Part shown: positions 1 through 9,247 of the stretch, one piece after another
Position numbering within the stretch: the first letter of the stretch is position 1
Layout of the letters: the number at the start of each line of letters is the position of its first letter
Assembly (NCBI RefSeq): GCF_007859655.1
Contig: NZ_CP042304.1
Coordinates: 992,001-1,056,000 of the forward strand
Direction of reading: 5' to 3'
DNA: 64,000 nt
Source of the DNA: Devosia ginsengisoli
GTDB taxonomy: Bacteria; Pseudomonadota; Alphaproteobacteria; Rhizobiales; Devosiaceae
The notes under the pieces: generated by a model
What the model was told of the DNA's origin: nothing
Database searches by the model: none
Seen by the model: only the letters and a program-made list of their open reading frames with translations
Position numbers and translations under genes: made by a program

Positions 1-620
1 ATCATGCCGAAGGGCGAGCTGGTAATGCGCTGCGCGATGAAGAAGGCCAGGATCAGGAAACCCGCGCAGAAATAAAAGCCGGCAAAGCCGCCGAGCGACT
101 GCCCGAGCAAGGTGGGCACCGGCTGGCCGGGCGCCGCCTCGAACAGCGCGCGATCGAGATAGCGCGGATCGTTGAGGGTGAGCTGGAGGCCGGTTTCGCC
201 ATTGGTGATGGGCGTCAGCACCGAATAGGCGAGATTGTAGCTCATCTGCGCGAAGGCCAGTGTCAGGATCGAGAAATAGATGCCCGACCGGCGCAGGCTC
301 ACATAGCCGATGATGAGGGCGAAGAGGCCAGAAATCACGATGGCGAAGATCATCGCCGGGATGGCATCGAGGCTGAGCAGCTTGAACGACCACACCGCGG
401 CGTAGGAGCCCACGCCGAAAAAGGCGGCATGGCCGAAGCTGAGATAGCCGGTAAGGCCGAACAGGATGTTGAAGCCCACGGCGAAGATGCCATAGATCAT
501 GAAGCGCTGCAGCAGGTCCGGATAGGCCGCGCCGAATGGGTGCAGCCAGATCGGCATGGCCAGCACCACGATGGTGAAGCCGAGGAAGAGCAGCAGGTCG
601 TTGCGGGACATGACAGCCAT
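1..620 (-). CDS. livM: branched-chain amino acid/amide ABC transporter permease LivM, partial
   Basis: This is the inner-membrane permease of a HAAT-type (LivHMGFJ) uptake system. Only the N-terminal ~206 codons are present; the 3' end lies beyond the left edge. Reading the minus strand from the ATG at 620 gives a hydrophobic protein with the LivM signatures [19 protein letters not shown] and [18 protein letters not shown]. The start lies one base after the livH stop, so the two are surely cotranscribed; a second in-frame ATG three codons on (611) is an alternative. LivM pairs with LivH to form the channel, and the ATPase genes livG/livF would be expected further left. The substrate cannot be told from the permease. 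Confidence 0.9.
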   Translation of the reverse strand, partial: MAVMSRNDLLLFLGFTIVVLAMPIWLHPFGAAYPDLLQRFMIYGIFAVGFNILFGLTGYLSFGHAAFFGVGSYAAVWSFKLLSLDAIPAMIFAIVISGLFALIIGYVSLRRSGIYFSILTLAFAQMSYNLAYSVLTPITNGETGLQLTLNDPRYLDRALFEAAPGQPVPTLLGQSLGGFAGFYFCAGFLILAFFIAQRITSSPFGM

Positions 621-621
621 T

Positions 622-1653
622 TCAGGCCTCCATCACGCCACGCCGGCCGAACAGGCCCCGCGGCAATACGAGTAGAATGACGACGGCGACGAGATAGATG
701 ATGATCTGGTCGATGCCGGGAATGAGGGCCTTGACCTGCGTCATCGAGGCGAAGGACTGCAGGATGCCGAGCAGGAACCCGGCAGCCACCGCGCCGGGCA
801 GCGAGCCCATGCCGCCCACCACGACCACCACGAAGCTGAGGACCAGGAAGTCCATGCCGATATGGTAGTTCGGCGGCAGGAGGGGCGTGTACATGACCCC
901 AGCAAGCCCCGCGACCACCGCGGCCAGGCCGAACATGATGGTGAAGCGCCGGTCGATATTGATGCCGAGCAGGCCCACGGTTTCGCGGTCGGCCATGCCG
1001 GCACGGACCACCATGCCGAATGTGGTGAACTGTAGGAAGGCGAAGACCCCGCCGATGATGACGAACGAGAACAGGAAATAGATCAGCCGCCAGATCGGGT
1101 AGGTGATGACATTGGCCTGCATGCCCAGGAACGCACCGATATCGGCAGCGCCGCGCAGGTCGGTGGGCATGGGCTGGGGAATGGGATTGGGTCCGAAGAA
1201 GGATTTGATGACTTCCTGCGCCACGATGGCCAGGCCGAAAGTCACAAGGATCTGTTCGGCATGCGGGCGTTTGTAGAAGTGCTTGATGATGCCGCGCTCG
1301 AGCGCGATGCCGACCAGCAGCATGATCGGAATGGTGACGATGATCGAGGCCGGCACCGAATAGTTGACCAGCACAGCGCCGAAGTCGCCGAACCAGGCCT
1401 GCACCAGCGGCTCGCGTATTTCGAGCGGCGCGCCCCAGGGCGAGAGCTTTTCGGGATCGAGGGTTACGGTTTCCAGCGTCAGCAGCTGGCGGAACATCAC
1501 AGCGCAGAAGGCGCCGAGCATGAACAGGGCGCCATGGGCGAAGTTGACGACGCCCAATGTGCCGAACACCAGAGTGAGGCCCAGGGCGATCAGCGCATAG
1601 GCCGCGCCCTTGTCCAGGCCATTGAGGAATTGCAGAAAGATGACTTCGAACAT
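622..1653 (-). CDS. livH: branched-chain amino acid/amide ABC transporter permease LivH
   Basis: A 343-residue integral membrane permease of the BPD_transp_2 family. The family motif [18 protein letters not shown] is at residues 31-48, and the cytoplasmic coupling region reads [19 protein letters not shown] near residues 265-285. It forms the membrane channel with LivM, whose gene follows after one base, and receives substrate from the binding protein encoded 166 bases upstream. A loop of about 40 residues (about 55-95) after the second helix is longer than in enteric LivH, as often seen in alphaproteobacterial paralogues. Exact substrate unknown: branched-chain amino acids, amides and urea are all transported by this family. 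Confidence 0.92.
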   Translation of the reverse strand: MFEVIFLQFLNGLDKGAAYALIALGLTLVFGTLGVVNFAHGALFMLGAFCAVMFRQLLTLETVTLDPEKLSPWGAPLEIREPLVQAWFGDFGAVLVNYSVPASIIVTIPIMLLVGIALERGIIKHFYKRPHAEQILVTFGLAIVAQEVIKSFFGPNPIPQPMPTDLRGAADIGAFLGMQANVITYPIWRLIYFLFSFVIIGGVFAFLQFTTFGMVVRAGMADRETVGLLGINIDRRFTIMFGLAAVVAGLAGVMYTPLLPPNYHIGMDFLVLSFVVVVVGGMGSLPGAVAAGFLLGILQSFASMTQVKALIPGIDQIIIYLVAVVILLVLPRGLFGRRGVMEA

Positions 1654-1788
1654 GGTGTGCTCCGATCAACCGCGCCGGCGAGATGCTCTGCCTTGCGCAA
1701 GCGTCACCGCCAGGCTTGCCCGGCGGTCCATGCGATGACTGGCATCGGAATGGATTGTCCGGATGGACCGGGCAATGACTGTGGTAGA

Positions 1789-1810
1789 GGGGCAGGCTCG
1801 AGCCTGCCCC
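1789..1810. other. perfect 22-bp palindrome between binding-protein gene and livH
   Basis: GGGGCAGGCTC is followed directly by its exact reverse complement. It sits in the 166-base gap between the substrate-binding-protein stop and the livH start. In RNA it would fold into a strong hairpin with no T-run behind it. Such hairpins commonly stabilise the binding-protein mRNA or partly terminate transcription, giving more binding protein than permease. That role is inferred here. Confidence 0.6.
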
Positions 1811-1819
1811 TTCATCGCA

Positions 1820-3178
1820 TCAGGCGCAGAGCGGCGCCGGTTCTGCCGGCCCAAGCTCGCCGCCGAACATGGCGGGATCGTAGGCCACCTCATCGCGCGG
1901 GATTTCCTGCACGATGTTGAGCACGTCATATTCGCTCGACGGGTTCTCGTTGCCCTGCACGACCAGCACGTTCTTGATGCACTGGTGGTCTTCGGCGCGA
2001 TAGAGCGTGGGACCATTGCCCATGCCGTCGAATTCGTGGCCTTCCAGCGCCTTGATGACTTCGGGCGGATAGAAGGTGCCGGCGCGCTCCACGGCATCTG
2101 CATAGAGCAGGGCCTGCACATAGGCGGTGTGGGCAGCCTGGGACGGCGGGGAACCATAGGCGGCGCCGAACGACTTGGTGAAGGCGATCGTGCCCGGATC
2201 CTGCAGGTTCCAGTGCCAGTTCGACGTCCCGAAAATGCCCTTGACGCTTTCGCCTGCGCCCTTGGCCATCAGCTCGGAGATGAGCGGGGTGACGATCTGG
2301 AAGTCCTTGCCGTTCGCCTGGCGGTCACGCATGCCGAACTGGACCGCCTGGGTCAGCGAGTTCACCATGTCGAGGCCATAGTGGTTGAGAATGAGCACGT
2401 CGGCGCCCGAATTGAGGATGGGCGTCAGGTACTGCGAATAGTCGGTGGAACCGAGCGGCGTGCGAACGGCAGCCACGGTTTCCCAGCCCAGGGCCTCGGT
2501 CGCGGCCTTGATCGATTCTTCCTGGGTCCAGCCCCAGGTATAGTCGGCGGTCAGGTGATAGGCGCGGCGGTCGTTGCCATATTCCTGGCCGAGCACGGGG
2601 GCGAGGCCGACACCGGACTGGTAGGCGTTGAAGAAGTGGCGGAAGCCGTAGCGGCGCTTGTCCTTGCCGGTCGTGTCGTTGGAATGGGTCAGGCCCGCCA
2701 TGAAGATGACGCCCATTTCCTGGCACAGGCCCTGCACCGCGATGGCTTCGCCCGAGGACGAGCCGCCGGTGATCATGATGGCGCCATCGCGTTCGATCAT
2801 GCGGGTGGCGCCAGCACGGGCGACGTCGGACTTGGTCTGGCTGTCGGACGACACATAGCCGACCTTCTTGCCGAGAATGCCGTTGCCTTTGAGGGCGGTC
2901 GGGGAAAGCACGCCGATCAGGCCGCCATCGCCTTCGCCGTTGAGATGGGCGATCGCCAGTTCATAGGCCTTCTGCTCGTCGGCGCCTTCTTCGGCATAGG
3001 CGCCGGTCAGCGGCAGGTTGAGGCCGAAGGTTACGGTATCGCCGGTCGGGTTGTTGCAGAATTCCTGCGCCCAGGCACCCTTGGTGAACATCAGAGGGGC
3101 AATGCCCGAGCCGATAATGCCGGCCATGCCGGTCTGCAATACCCTGCGGCGAGACAAGCCACGCTTCAAAAGTGTCAT
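1820..3178 (-). CDS. Tat-exported amino acid/amide ABC transporter substrate-binding protein
   Basis: A periplasmic receptor (Peripla_BP_6/LivJ-like) of 452 residues. The ATG at 3178 is chosen because AGGAGG lies 6-8 bases upstream, and because it puts a twin-arginine signal (S9-R-R-R-V-L14) at the N-terminus, followed by a hydrophobic stretch ending GAWA. The mature part starts with TVTFGLNLPLTGAYAEEGAD, the usual ligand-pocket strand of this family. It delivers substrate to LivH/LivM, encoded downstream on the same strand. The gene diverges from the RamB-like regulator. The Tat signal suggests folding before export. Substrate unknown; the family covers amino acids, amides and urea. Confidence 0.88.
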   Translation of the reverse strand: MTLLKRGLSRRRVLQTGMAGIIGSGIAPLMFTKGAWAQEFCNNPTGDTVTFGLNLPLTGAYAEEGADEQKAYELAIAHLNGEGDGGLIGVLSPTALKGNGILGKKVGYVSSDSQTKSDVARAGATRMIERDGAIMITGGSSSGEAIAVQGLCQEMGVIFMAGLTHSNDTTGKDKRRYGFRHFFNAYQSGVGLAPVLGQEYGNDRRAYHLTADYTWGWTQEESIKAATEALGWETVAAVRTPLGSTDYSQYLTPILNSGADVLILNHYGLDMVNSLTQAVQFGMRDRQANGKDFQIVTPLISELMAKGAGESVKGIFGTSNWHWNLQDPGTIAFTKSFGAAYGSPPSQAAHTAYVQALLYADAVERAGTFYPPEVIKALEGHEFDGMGNGPTLYRAEDHQCIKNVLVVQGNENPSSEYDVLNIVQEIPRDEVAYDPAMFGGELGPAEPAPLCA

Positions 3179-3314
3179 TGATTTCCTCCTTTTGGCGCGG
3201 GGCGACTGATACATGGCCAGCAGCTCACCGCGGGGGGGATTATGGCCTTCGGAAGAAAATGACGGCAATAGGGCATTGTAATTGCAGCGATATTCTGTAA
3301 ATTATTGTCCTGTG

Positions 3315-3338
3315 ACGAATGAATATTAGTCAATTCGT
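3315..3338. promoter_or_regulatory. inverted repeat in the divergent promoter region (possible operator)
   Basis: ACGAAT and ATTCGT flank a 12-base AT-rich core in the 181-base gap between the divergent binding-protein gene and the regulator gene. The repeat is 22 bases upstream of the regulator ATG. It could be an autoregulatory operator, but it does not match a motif I know for RamB/ScfR proteins. Confidence 0.3.
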
Positions 3339-3359
3339 TGACAGGCGAGGGAGGGTGGC

Positions 3360-4981
3360 ATGCGCGCGCCGATCGGCTTTCGCATCAGCAACAGGCGGAA
3401 ATCACTCAAGATTTCTCAGGCTTTTCTCGCAAGAAGCCTGGGGATTTCTCCCAGTTACCTGAACCTGATCGAGAACAACAAACGCGATATCGGCGGCGCG
3501 TTGCTGAACCGCGTGGCGGCTCAACTGGACATCGACATCGATGAACTGGCTGGGCGGATGGAGCAGAAGCTGCTGCAGGACCTCGAAGAGGCCTTCGCTG
3601 ACCCCATGGTCGATCGCTGCCGTTTCGCCCCGACGAGCGACGCGAACTGGTGGCGCAATACCCGGCCAGCGCGGCGGCACTGGCGCGACTGCACCGGGCC
3701 TATTCGGGCGCTATCGCCAATGCTGACGCCTATGCCGACCGGCTGCGCTCGGACCCGCTGCTGAGCCAGTTGCTGCACCAGATCCTGTCGGGGATCACCG
3801 CGGTGCGCTCCAGCGCTGAAATCCTGGAGGATGTCAGCGATCTCGACGAGGCCGAGCGGCGGCGGTTCCTGGCGGCCATCGGGCGCGATGCGCGAACGCT
3901 CTCTGATGTGGCACGCAACCTGATCGGTCAGTTCGAGACATCGAGCCGCAGCCGGCGCAGCGTGTCGCCGGCACGCGAAATCGACGATCTGATCATCGAG
4001 CAGGAAAACCACTTTCCCGAACTGGAACGGGTTGCCGATGCGCTGCGGGCTGAGATTGTCGGGGCAGGGCCGTTCGGCATCGCCACGCTGACCGAGTTGC
4101 TGGACAGCAAGTTCGGCGTCTCGGTCGTGGTGGGCGGTCCTCCGCCGGACCCCGAATTTCCCGGTCAGCACCGGTTCGATGCCATGCGGCGGGTGATGTG
4201 GTTCCAGGGTTCATCCACGCTGGCGACACGGCAGTTCCAGTTGGCCCGGCTCTATGGCGAACTGGCCGCGGCCGACGCCATAGCCCATACGCTGGAAAGC
4301 GCCACCCTGTCGACACCGACGGCGCGCCGGCTGGCATCCCGGGCCGTGGGGTCATACCTGGCCGGGGCCATGGTCTTTCCCTACAGCAAAGTGCTGGAGG
4401 ATGCCGAGGCGGCGGCCTATGACATCGCCCATATCAGGCAGGTCTATAATGCCAGCTTCGAGCAGGTGGCCCATCGCCTGGTGACGCTGCGCCGGCCGGG
4501 AGAGGAGGGGCTGCCCTTCGGCTTCCTGCGCTCGGACCCCGCCGGGCGGCTGACCAAGCATTTCCCGCTGCCCGGCCTGCTGCTGCCCAATAGCGGCCAT
4601 GCCTGCCCGCTCTGGGCCATCTATGGCGCCTTCCGCAAGCCCGATGCCCTGTTGCGGCAGGTGGTGCGCTTCTCGGACGGGTCGCGCTACCTGTTCCTGG
4701 CGCGCACCGTGCAGAAGCGGGCCGGCTCGTTCCGCGAACAGCCGGCTCTGTCCTCGGTCATGCTGGCCTGCGACGTGCTGCATGCCGACCGCACGATCTA
4801 CGCCTCCGGCCTCGACCTGCTGGACCTGTCGGCGGATATTCCGGTGGGGCCGAGCTGCCGGCTCTGCACGCGGCGCAACTGTGCCAGCCGGCAGGAAGAG
4901 GCGCTGTCGCCCGGCGGAAACCGCCCGGAAACCCGGGCGCCGCTGCTGCCGTCGGATTTGGCCCTTGGCGATCCGGCATGA
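3360..4981 (+). pseudogene. RamB/ScfR-type XRE regulator with DUF2083 domain, broken by a 1-base frameshift
   Basis: The first ~85 codons (ATG at 3360, RBS GAGGGAGGG) encode an N-terminal XRE helix-turn-helix containing ISPSYLNLIENNKRDIGG. After DPMVDR the frame is lost between about 3613 and 3630. The family sequence resumes one frame over (RPDERRELVAQYPASAAA) and runs to 4981. Adding one base near 3617 would restore about 540 residues, the usual family length. The C-terminal part is the IrrE-like/DUF2083 effector region with the cysteine pattern CRLCTRRNC near the end. RamB (Corynebacterium) and ScfR relatives control acetate, propionate and glyoxylate-cycle genes. The adjacent receiver and symporter-kinase genes support a short-chain fatty-acid role. 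I cannot tell a true mutation from a sequencing error. Confidence 0.82.
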
Positions 4982-5037
4982 TTGCGATTTAGTGGCACCA
5001 CCTGCGGAGGGGAGACCGCGGGTATCTGGGGGGGATT

Positions 5038-5421
5038 TTGGCAGTCGATATACTTATTGCCGAGGATGAACCGAGCATTCTCGAATCGCTCGATTTCATC
5101 CTGCGGCGCGCAGGCTGGACGATCAGCGCCGTTACCGATGGCGAGGCGGCGATCGAAGCAGTGCGCCGGCTCAAGCCGCGCGTGCTGGTGCTCGACGTCA
5201 TGCTGCCCAAGCGCAGCGGCTTCGAAGTGCTCAAGCAGATCAGGGCCGATGCCGAGACCCATGCCCTGCCGGTGCTGATCCTGACGGCCAAGGGCCAGCA
5301 GCAGGACCGGCGCATCGCCGAGGAATTCGGCGCGGACGAATTCGTCACCAAGCCCTACGCCAATGCCGAAGTGGTCGGCGCCGTGCGGCAATTGCTGAGT
5401 AAAAATGGCGGAACGGCCTAG
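5038..5421 (+). CDS. stand-alone CheY-like response regulator receiver
   Basis: A 127-residue single REC domain with all phosphorylation residues: D10/E11 acid pair, phospho-acceptor D53 (VLDVMLP), T83 and K105 (TKPY). There is no output domain. The start is TTG at 5038 with a G-rich stretch just upstream; no better ATG exists in frame. The reading frame overlaps the following small membrane-protein gene by 17 bases, which in turn touches the histidine-kinase gene, so the three form one transcription unit. The obvious partner is that kinase (5638-8337), which lacks its own receiver. As a single-domain receiver it may relay phosphate or act by protein contact. Confidence 0.9.
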   Translation: MAVDILIAEDEPSILESLDFILRRAGWTISAVTDGEAAIEAVRRLKPRVLVLDVMLPKRSGFEVLKQIRADAETHALPVLILTAKGQQQDRRIAEEFGADEFVTKPYANAEVVGAVRQLLSKNGGTA

Positions 5422-5638
5422 GCTCCAGGGTGGCATGCTGCTGCTGACCGTGCTCGGCGCCGCGCTGATGCTGCCGCCGCTGGTCTACGTATTCGACCAG
5501 CCCATCGCCCATTTCGGCATTCCCCAGATTGTCGTCTACCTGTTTGCGCTGTGGCTGCTGCTGATCGTCGGCACGGCGGTGCTGACCCATGCGCTGCCGC
5601 GCGAGCCGGGCAGCGACGAGGACGAGGGTGAGCGCTGA
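5405..5638 (+). CDS. small two-helix membrane protein between receiver and symporter-kinase
   Basis: A 77-residue protein with two predicted membrane segments (about residues 10-27 and 38-59) and an acidic tail ending GSDEDEGER. It overlaps the receiver gene by 17 bases and shares TGATG with the kinase gene, so translation is probably coupled. Size, topology and the position just before a sodium-solute-symporter-domain protein resemble the small DUF4212-type subunits that accompany some SSS symporters. That parallel is my inference, not a sequence match. It may be an accessory subunit of the sensor. Confidence 0.75.
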   Translation: MAERPRLQGGMLLLTVLGAALMLPPLVYVFDQPIAHFGIPQIVVYLFALWLLLIVGTAVLTHALPREPGSDEDEGER

Positions 5639-8337
5639 TGCTGTCGGCCGATTTCGTCATCGCCACGGCGGTCGGTTATGTCGGGCTGCTCTTCGTGCTG
5701 GCCTATTTCGGCGACCGGCGGGCGCGGGTCAATACGCGGTCGTTCCTGCATTCCCCAGCGGTCTACACGCTCTCTATCTCGGTCTATTGCACGAGCTGGA
5801 CCTTCTATGGCGCGGTGGGCAATGCGGCGCGCAGCGGGCTGGAATTCCTCACCATCTATCTCGGACCGACGCTGGTTTTCGTCGGCTGGTGGTTCCTGTT
5901 GCGACGGCTGGTCCGCATCAGCCACAACCAGCGCATCACCTCGGTCGCCGACCTGCTGTCGTCGCGTTTCGGCAAGTCCAACCGGCTCGCCGTGCTCATC
6001 ACCTGCATCGCCGTTATCGGCATCGCGCCCTATATCGCGCTGCAGCTCAAGGCCGTGACCTCGTCGATCCAGGCCGTGGCCGGCTCGTCCGAATTCGGGC
6101 GCGGCAGCCTCAAGGGCATTGACGATGTGGGCCTGGCCTTTGGCGTCGCGGCGGCCATGGCGCTGTTCACCATCCTGTTCGGTACACGGCATGTCGATGC
6201 CAAGGAGCAGCATCACGGCGTCGTCGCCGCCATCGCCTTCGAAGCGGTGGTGAAACTGACGGCGCTGGTGGCCGTCGGCGTCTTCGTGGTCTTCGTTGGC
6301 GGGGGCTTCGAGAACATCTTCGCCCGAGCCGCCGAGGCCGGTGTCACCGTCGATGCGACCAATACGTTCGACTCGCGCTGGTTGACCACGCTGGCTTTGT
6401 CGGTGGCGGCGATCGTATGCCTGCCGCGCCAGTTCCAGGTGACGGTGGTGGAAAATTCCGACGAGAACCACCTGCGCGTCGCCAGCTGGGCCTTTCCCGC
6501 TTACATGCTGCTGATGAGCCTGTTCATCCTGCCCATCGCCCTGTTCGGGATGACGACCATGCCGGCGGGATCGAACCCCGACATGTTCGCGCTGACCCTG
6601 CCCATGGCCTTCGGGCAGGACGCACTGGCGCTGTTTGCCTTTATCGGAGGCTTTTCATCGGCCACGTCGATGATCATCCTCGAATCCATCGCGCTGTCGA
6701 TCATGGTCTCCAACCACATCGTCATGCCGCTGATCCTGCGGTTCAGCCCGGTGGGTAATGGCGACGGGCAGGGGGTGACCAGCCTGCTGCTGGTGGCACG
6801 GCGGTTCTCCATCGTGCTGATCCTGTCGCTGGGCTTTTTCTACTTCTTCTTCACACGCGATTCCGACGCCCTGGCGCCGATCGGGCTGATCTCCTTCACT
6901 GCCATCGCCCAGTTCTTCCCGGCTGTCATCGCAGCCCTGTTCTGGCGCGATGCGTCGCTCAAGGCGGCGACGGCAGCCATCGCGGCGGGTTTCGTGTTCT
7001 GGGTGTGGTGCAGCTTCCTGCCCTCGTTCGAATCGGTCTCGCCGCAGGTGGCCATGCTGCTGGACCGCGGGCCGTGGGGCATTTCCTGGCTGCGCCCCGA
7101 AGCCATGTTCGGGCTCAACGGCATCGACCCGCTGGCCCATGCCGCGTTCTGGAGCCTGCTGGTCAATATCGTGACCCTGACGCTGGGTTCGCTGCTGACC
7201 AGCCAGTCGGCGCTGGAGCGTATCCAGGCCAGCGTCTTTGTCGATGTGTTCAGGCGCGGCCAGAGTGCGCGCGGCAATTTCGTGCGCGGATCGGCCACCG
7301 CCAATGACCTGTTTTTCGTGGCCGAGCGCGTGCTGGGCGAGCGCCGCGCCGCCGCCCTGTTCGAGACCGAGGCGCGCGACAGCGGCGTCGAACCAGACAT
7401 GCTGGAGCCGTCGCCCCAGTTTATCGGCCGGCTGGAGCGCGAACTGGCCGGCTCCATCGGCGCCGCTTCGGCGCATGTCATGCTGTCCAAGGTGGTTTCT
7501 GGCAGCGAAGTGTCGCTGGAAGAAATGATGCAGATGGCCGACGAGACCCAGCAGGTCATCGAATATTCCCAGCAGTTGGAGAAGACCTCGGCCGAACTGC
7601 GCTCGACCGCGCGGCAACTCGAGGATGCCAATGCGCAACTGCGCGAGCTCGACAGCCAGAAGGACGAATTCCTGAGCCAGGTGAGCCACGAAGTGCGCAC
7701 GCCCATGACGTCGATCCGCTCTTTCTCGGAGATCCTGCTCGATAGCGACGATATCGATGTGGGCCAGCGCCAGCATTTCGTTTCCACCATTCACCAGGAA
7801 AGCCTGCGGCTGACCAAGCTGCTCGACGAAATCCTCGACCTCAGCGCCCTGGAGCGCGGCGAGCGGACCTGGGACAATGTCCCCATCGATGCCGAGGCGG
7901 CACTCGACCGGGCGCTGGCGGTCTGCGAGGCGCTGCTGCGCCAGCGCGGCATGAAGGTGGAACTGGGCGACCGGGCGCAGCCCACCATGGTGGAGGGCGA
8001 TGCGGACCGGCTGTGCCAGGTGTTCATCAACCTCATTTCCAATGCGGTGAAATACAACGACTCGGACAAGCCGGTCATTCGCATCGCCTCGTCGGTCAAG
8101 GCGGGCAATTACGTGGCCGAGATCGCCGACAACGGGCCGGGCATCGCCAAGCGCGAGCGCAAGCTGATCTTCGAAAAATTCTGGCGCGGGCCGGGCGGGG
8201 TGGCCGATCAGGGCGGCGCGGGCCTGGGCCTCGCCATTTCGCGGCAGATCGTGGCCCGCATGAACGGTTCGCTCGACCTCGTGCCGGGGCCGCTGCCCGG
8301 CGCCTGCTTCCGCATCCGGCTGGCGGTGATGAAATAG
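5638..8337 (+). CDS. sodium/solute symporter-fused sensor histidine kinase (CrbS-like)
   Basis: An 899-residue inner-membrane protein. Residues ~1-490 form an SSS-type transporter of about 13 helices. Residues ~520-620 resemble the STAC linker. A coiled coil (about 625-680) leads to HisKA with H684 (SHEVRTP) and a HATPase domain with N802 (NLISNAVKY), D831 (DNGPGI) and GGAGLGLAIS. Proteins of this build (CrbS, CbrA) couple uptake or sensing of acetate or histidine to phosphorylation. Unlike Vibrio/Pseudomonas CrbS it has no PAS or C-terminal receiver; a separate CheY-like gene precedes it. Adjacency to a RamB-like regulator favours acetate or another short-chain acid as signal. No acs gene is visible in the window. 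Confidence 0.9.
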   Translation: MLSADFVIATAVGYVGLLFVLAYFGDRRARVNTRSFLHSPAVYTLSISVYCTSWTFYGAVGNAARSGLEFLTIYLGPTLVFVGWWFLLRRLVRISHNQRITSVADLLSSRFGKSNRLAVLITCIAVIGIAPYIALQLKAVTSSIQAVAGSSEFGRGSLKGIDDVGLAFGVAAAMALFTILFGTRHVDAKEQHHGVVAAIAFEAVVKLTALVAVGVFVVFVGGGFENIFARAAEAGVTVDATNTFDSRWLTTLALSVAAIVCLPRQFQVTVVENSDENHLRVASWAFPAYMLLMSLFILPIALFGMTTMPAGSNPDMFALTLPMAFGQDALALFAFIGGFSSATSMIILESIALSIMVSNHIVMPLILRFSPVGNGDGQGVTSLLLVARRFSIVLILSLGFFYFFFTRDSDALAPIGLISFTAIAQFFPAVIAALFWRDASLKAATAAIAAGFVFWVWCSFLPSFESVSPQVAMLLDRGPWGISWLRPEAMFGLNGIDPLAHAAFWSLLVNIVTLTLGSLLTSQSALERIQASVFVDVFRRGQSARGNFVRGSATANDLFFVAERVLGERRAAALFETEARDSGVEPDMLEPSPQFIGRLERELAGSIGAASAHVMLSKVVSGSEVSLEEMMQMADETQQVIEYSQQLEKTSAELRSTARQLEDANAQLRELDSQKDEFLSQVSHEVRTPMTSIRSFSEILLDSDDIDVGQRQHFVSTIHQESLRLTKLLDEILDLSALERGERTWDNVPIDAEAALDRALAVCEALLRQRGMKVELGDRAQPTMVEGDADRLCQVFINLISNAVKYNDSDKPVIRIASSVKAGNYVAEIADNGPGIAKRERKLIFEKFWRGPGGVADQGGAGLGLAISRQIVARMNGSLDLVPGPLPGACFRIRLAVMK

Positions 8338-8340
8338 CCC

Positions 8341-9168
8341 CTAGCGGTGCCCGTCGTCCGGAATGTTGAGCAGGTGGCCGCAGGCCTTGCAGTGGACGGC
8401 GTCCGGCTCGTGCTTCTGCAGGCCGCATTGCGGGCAGGGGAAATGCACCTTGGCCGGCCGGAAAATCGCCTGTGCCAGCCGGACGAACAGCGATATGCCC
8501 GTTATCATGATGGCAATAGAGGCGAGCTTGCCCCAGGTGCCCGGCAGCACGATATCGCCGAAGCCGGTGGTCGTGACGGCGGTAACGGTGAAATAAAGGG
8601 CATCGATGTAGCCCTCGATGCTGGGCGCGTTGCCGCGATTGGCGAAGGCCGTATAGACGAAGCCGGTCACCACGAAGAGGAAGACCAGCAGGTTGATCAC
8701 CGCCTGCACTGGTTCCTGGTAGCGATCGAGCCCACGCTTGCGCAACGGCCGCCAGAACGTGCCGGTCCGCGTCAGCGTCCACAGGCGCATGATGCGCAAG
8801 AAGCCGAGATTGACCAGCCATGTGGGCGCCAGCAGCGTCGCCAGGATGAAAATGTCGATGATGACAGGCATCTGCCGCAGCCAGCGCAGGATATCGGTGG
8901 AAGCCAGCGCCCGCGCCACCAGGTCTGCCAGCAGCAGGGTGGCGATGGAATAGTCGATCCACAGGAACGAGTCGTCATTGCGCAACAGGGGTGTGGCGAT
9001 GAAGAAGGCGATGATCGCCAGGTCGACCACCAGCACCGCGGCCTGGAAGCGCTGCGCGCCGGGCGCCTGGCTATGGTAGAGCAGCCGCAATTTGGAGCGC
9101 AGCCGCGCAAAGCCCGTGAGTTCCTCGTCCTTGTCGCCGTTCACCGGCTTGTCTTGTTGCTTGCTCAT
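8341..9168 (-). CDS. potassium channel family protein with C-terminal zinc ribbon
   Basis: A six-helix ion channel of 275 residues. The pore loop TTTGFGD (residues 199-205) is a variant of the K+ selectivity filter TVGYGD. An S4-like helix carries only a few arginines (RIMRLWTLTRTGTFWR, 125-140), so voltage sensing is doubtful. After the last helix the cytosolic tail contains C245-x2-C248 and C260-x2-C263, a rubredoxin-like zinc ribbon. I chose the ATG at 9168; an upstream extension to 9231 lacks homology-like content. It converges on the kinase gene with only three bases between the stops. The tail could sense metal or redox state, or mediate assembly; this is speculative. Confidence 0.85.
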   Translation of the reverse strand: MSKQQDKPVNGDKDEELTGFARLRSKLRLLYHSQAPGAQRFQAAVLVVDLAIIAFFIATPLLRNDDSFLWIDYSIATLLLADLVARALASTDILRWLRQMPVIIDIFILATLLAPTWLVNLGFLRIMRLWTLTRTGTFWRPLRKRGLDRYQEPVQAVINLLVFLFVVTGFVYTAFANRGNAPSIEGYIDALYFTVTAVTTTGFGDIVLPGTWGKLASIAIMITGISLFVRLAQAIFRPAKVHFPCPQCGLQKHEPDAVHCKACGHLLNIPDDGHR

Positions 9169-9247
9169 ACAACCGCCTTGCCAGCCACCAATGGCGGGCG
9201 CAGAACACTGTTCCCGTTCGGGGCTCGACAATCAAGGTGACTTTGCG

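Noticed and set aside
497..1669. 390-codon frame over livH on the same strand in another frame
   Set aside because: It is the +1 shadow of livH/livM; the real frames show clear permease motifs.
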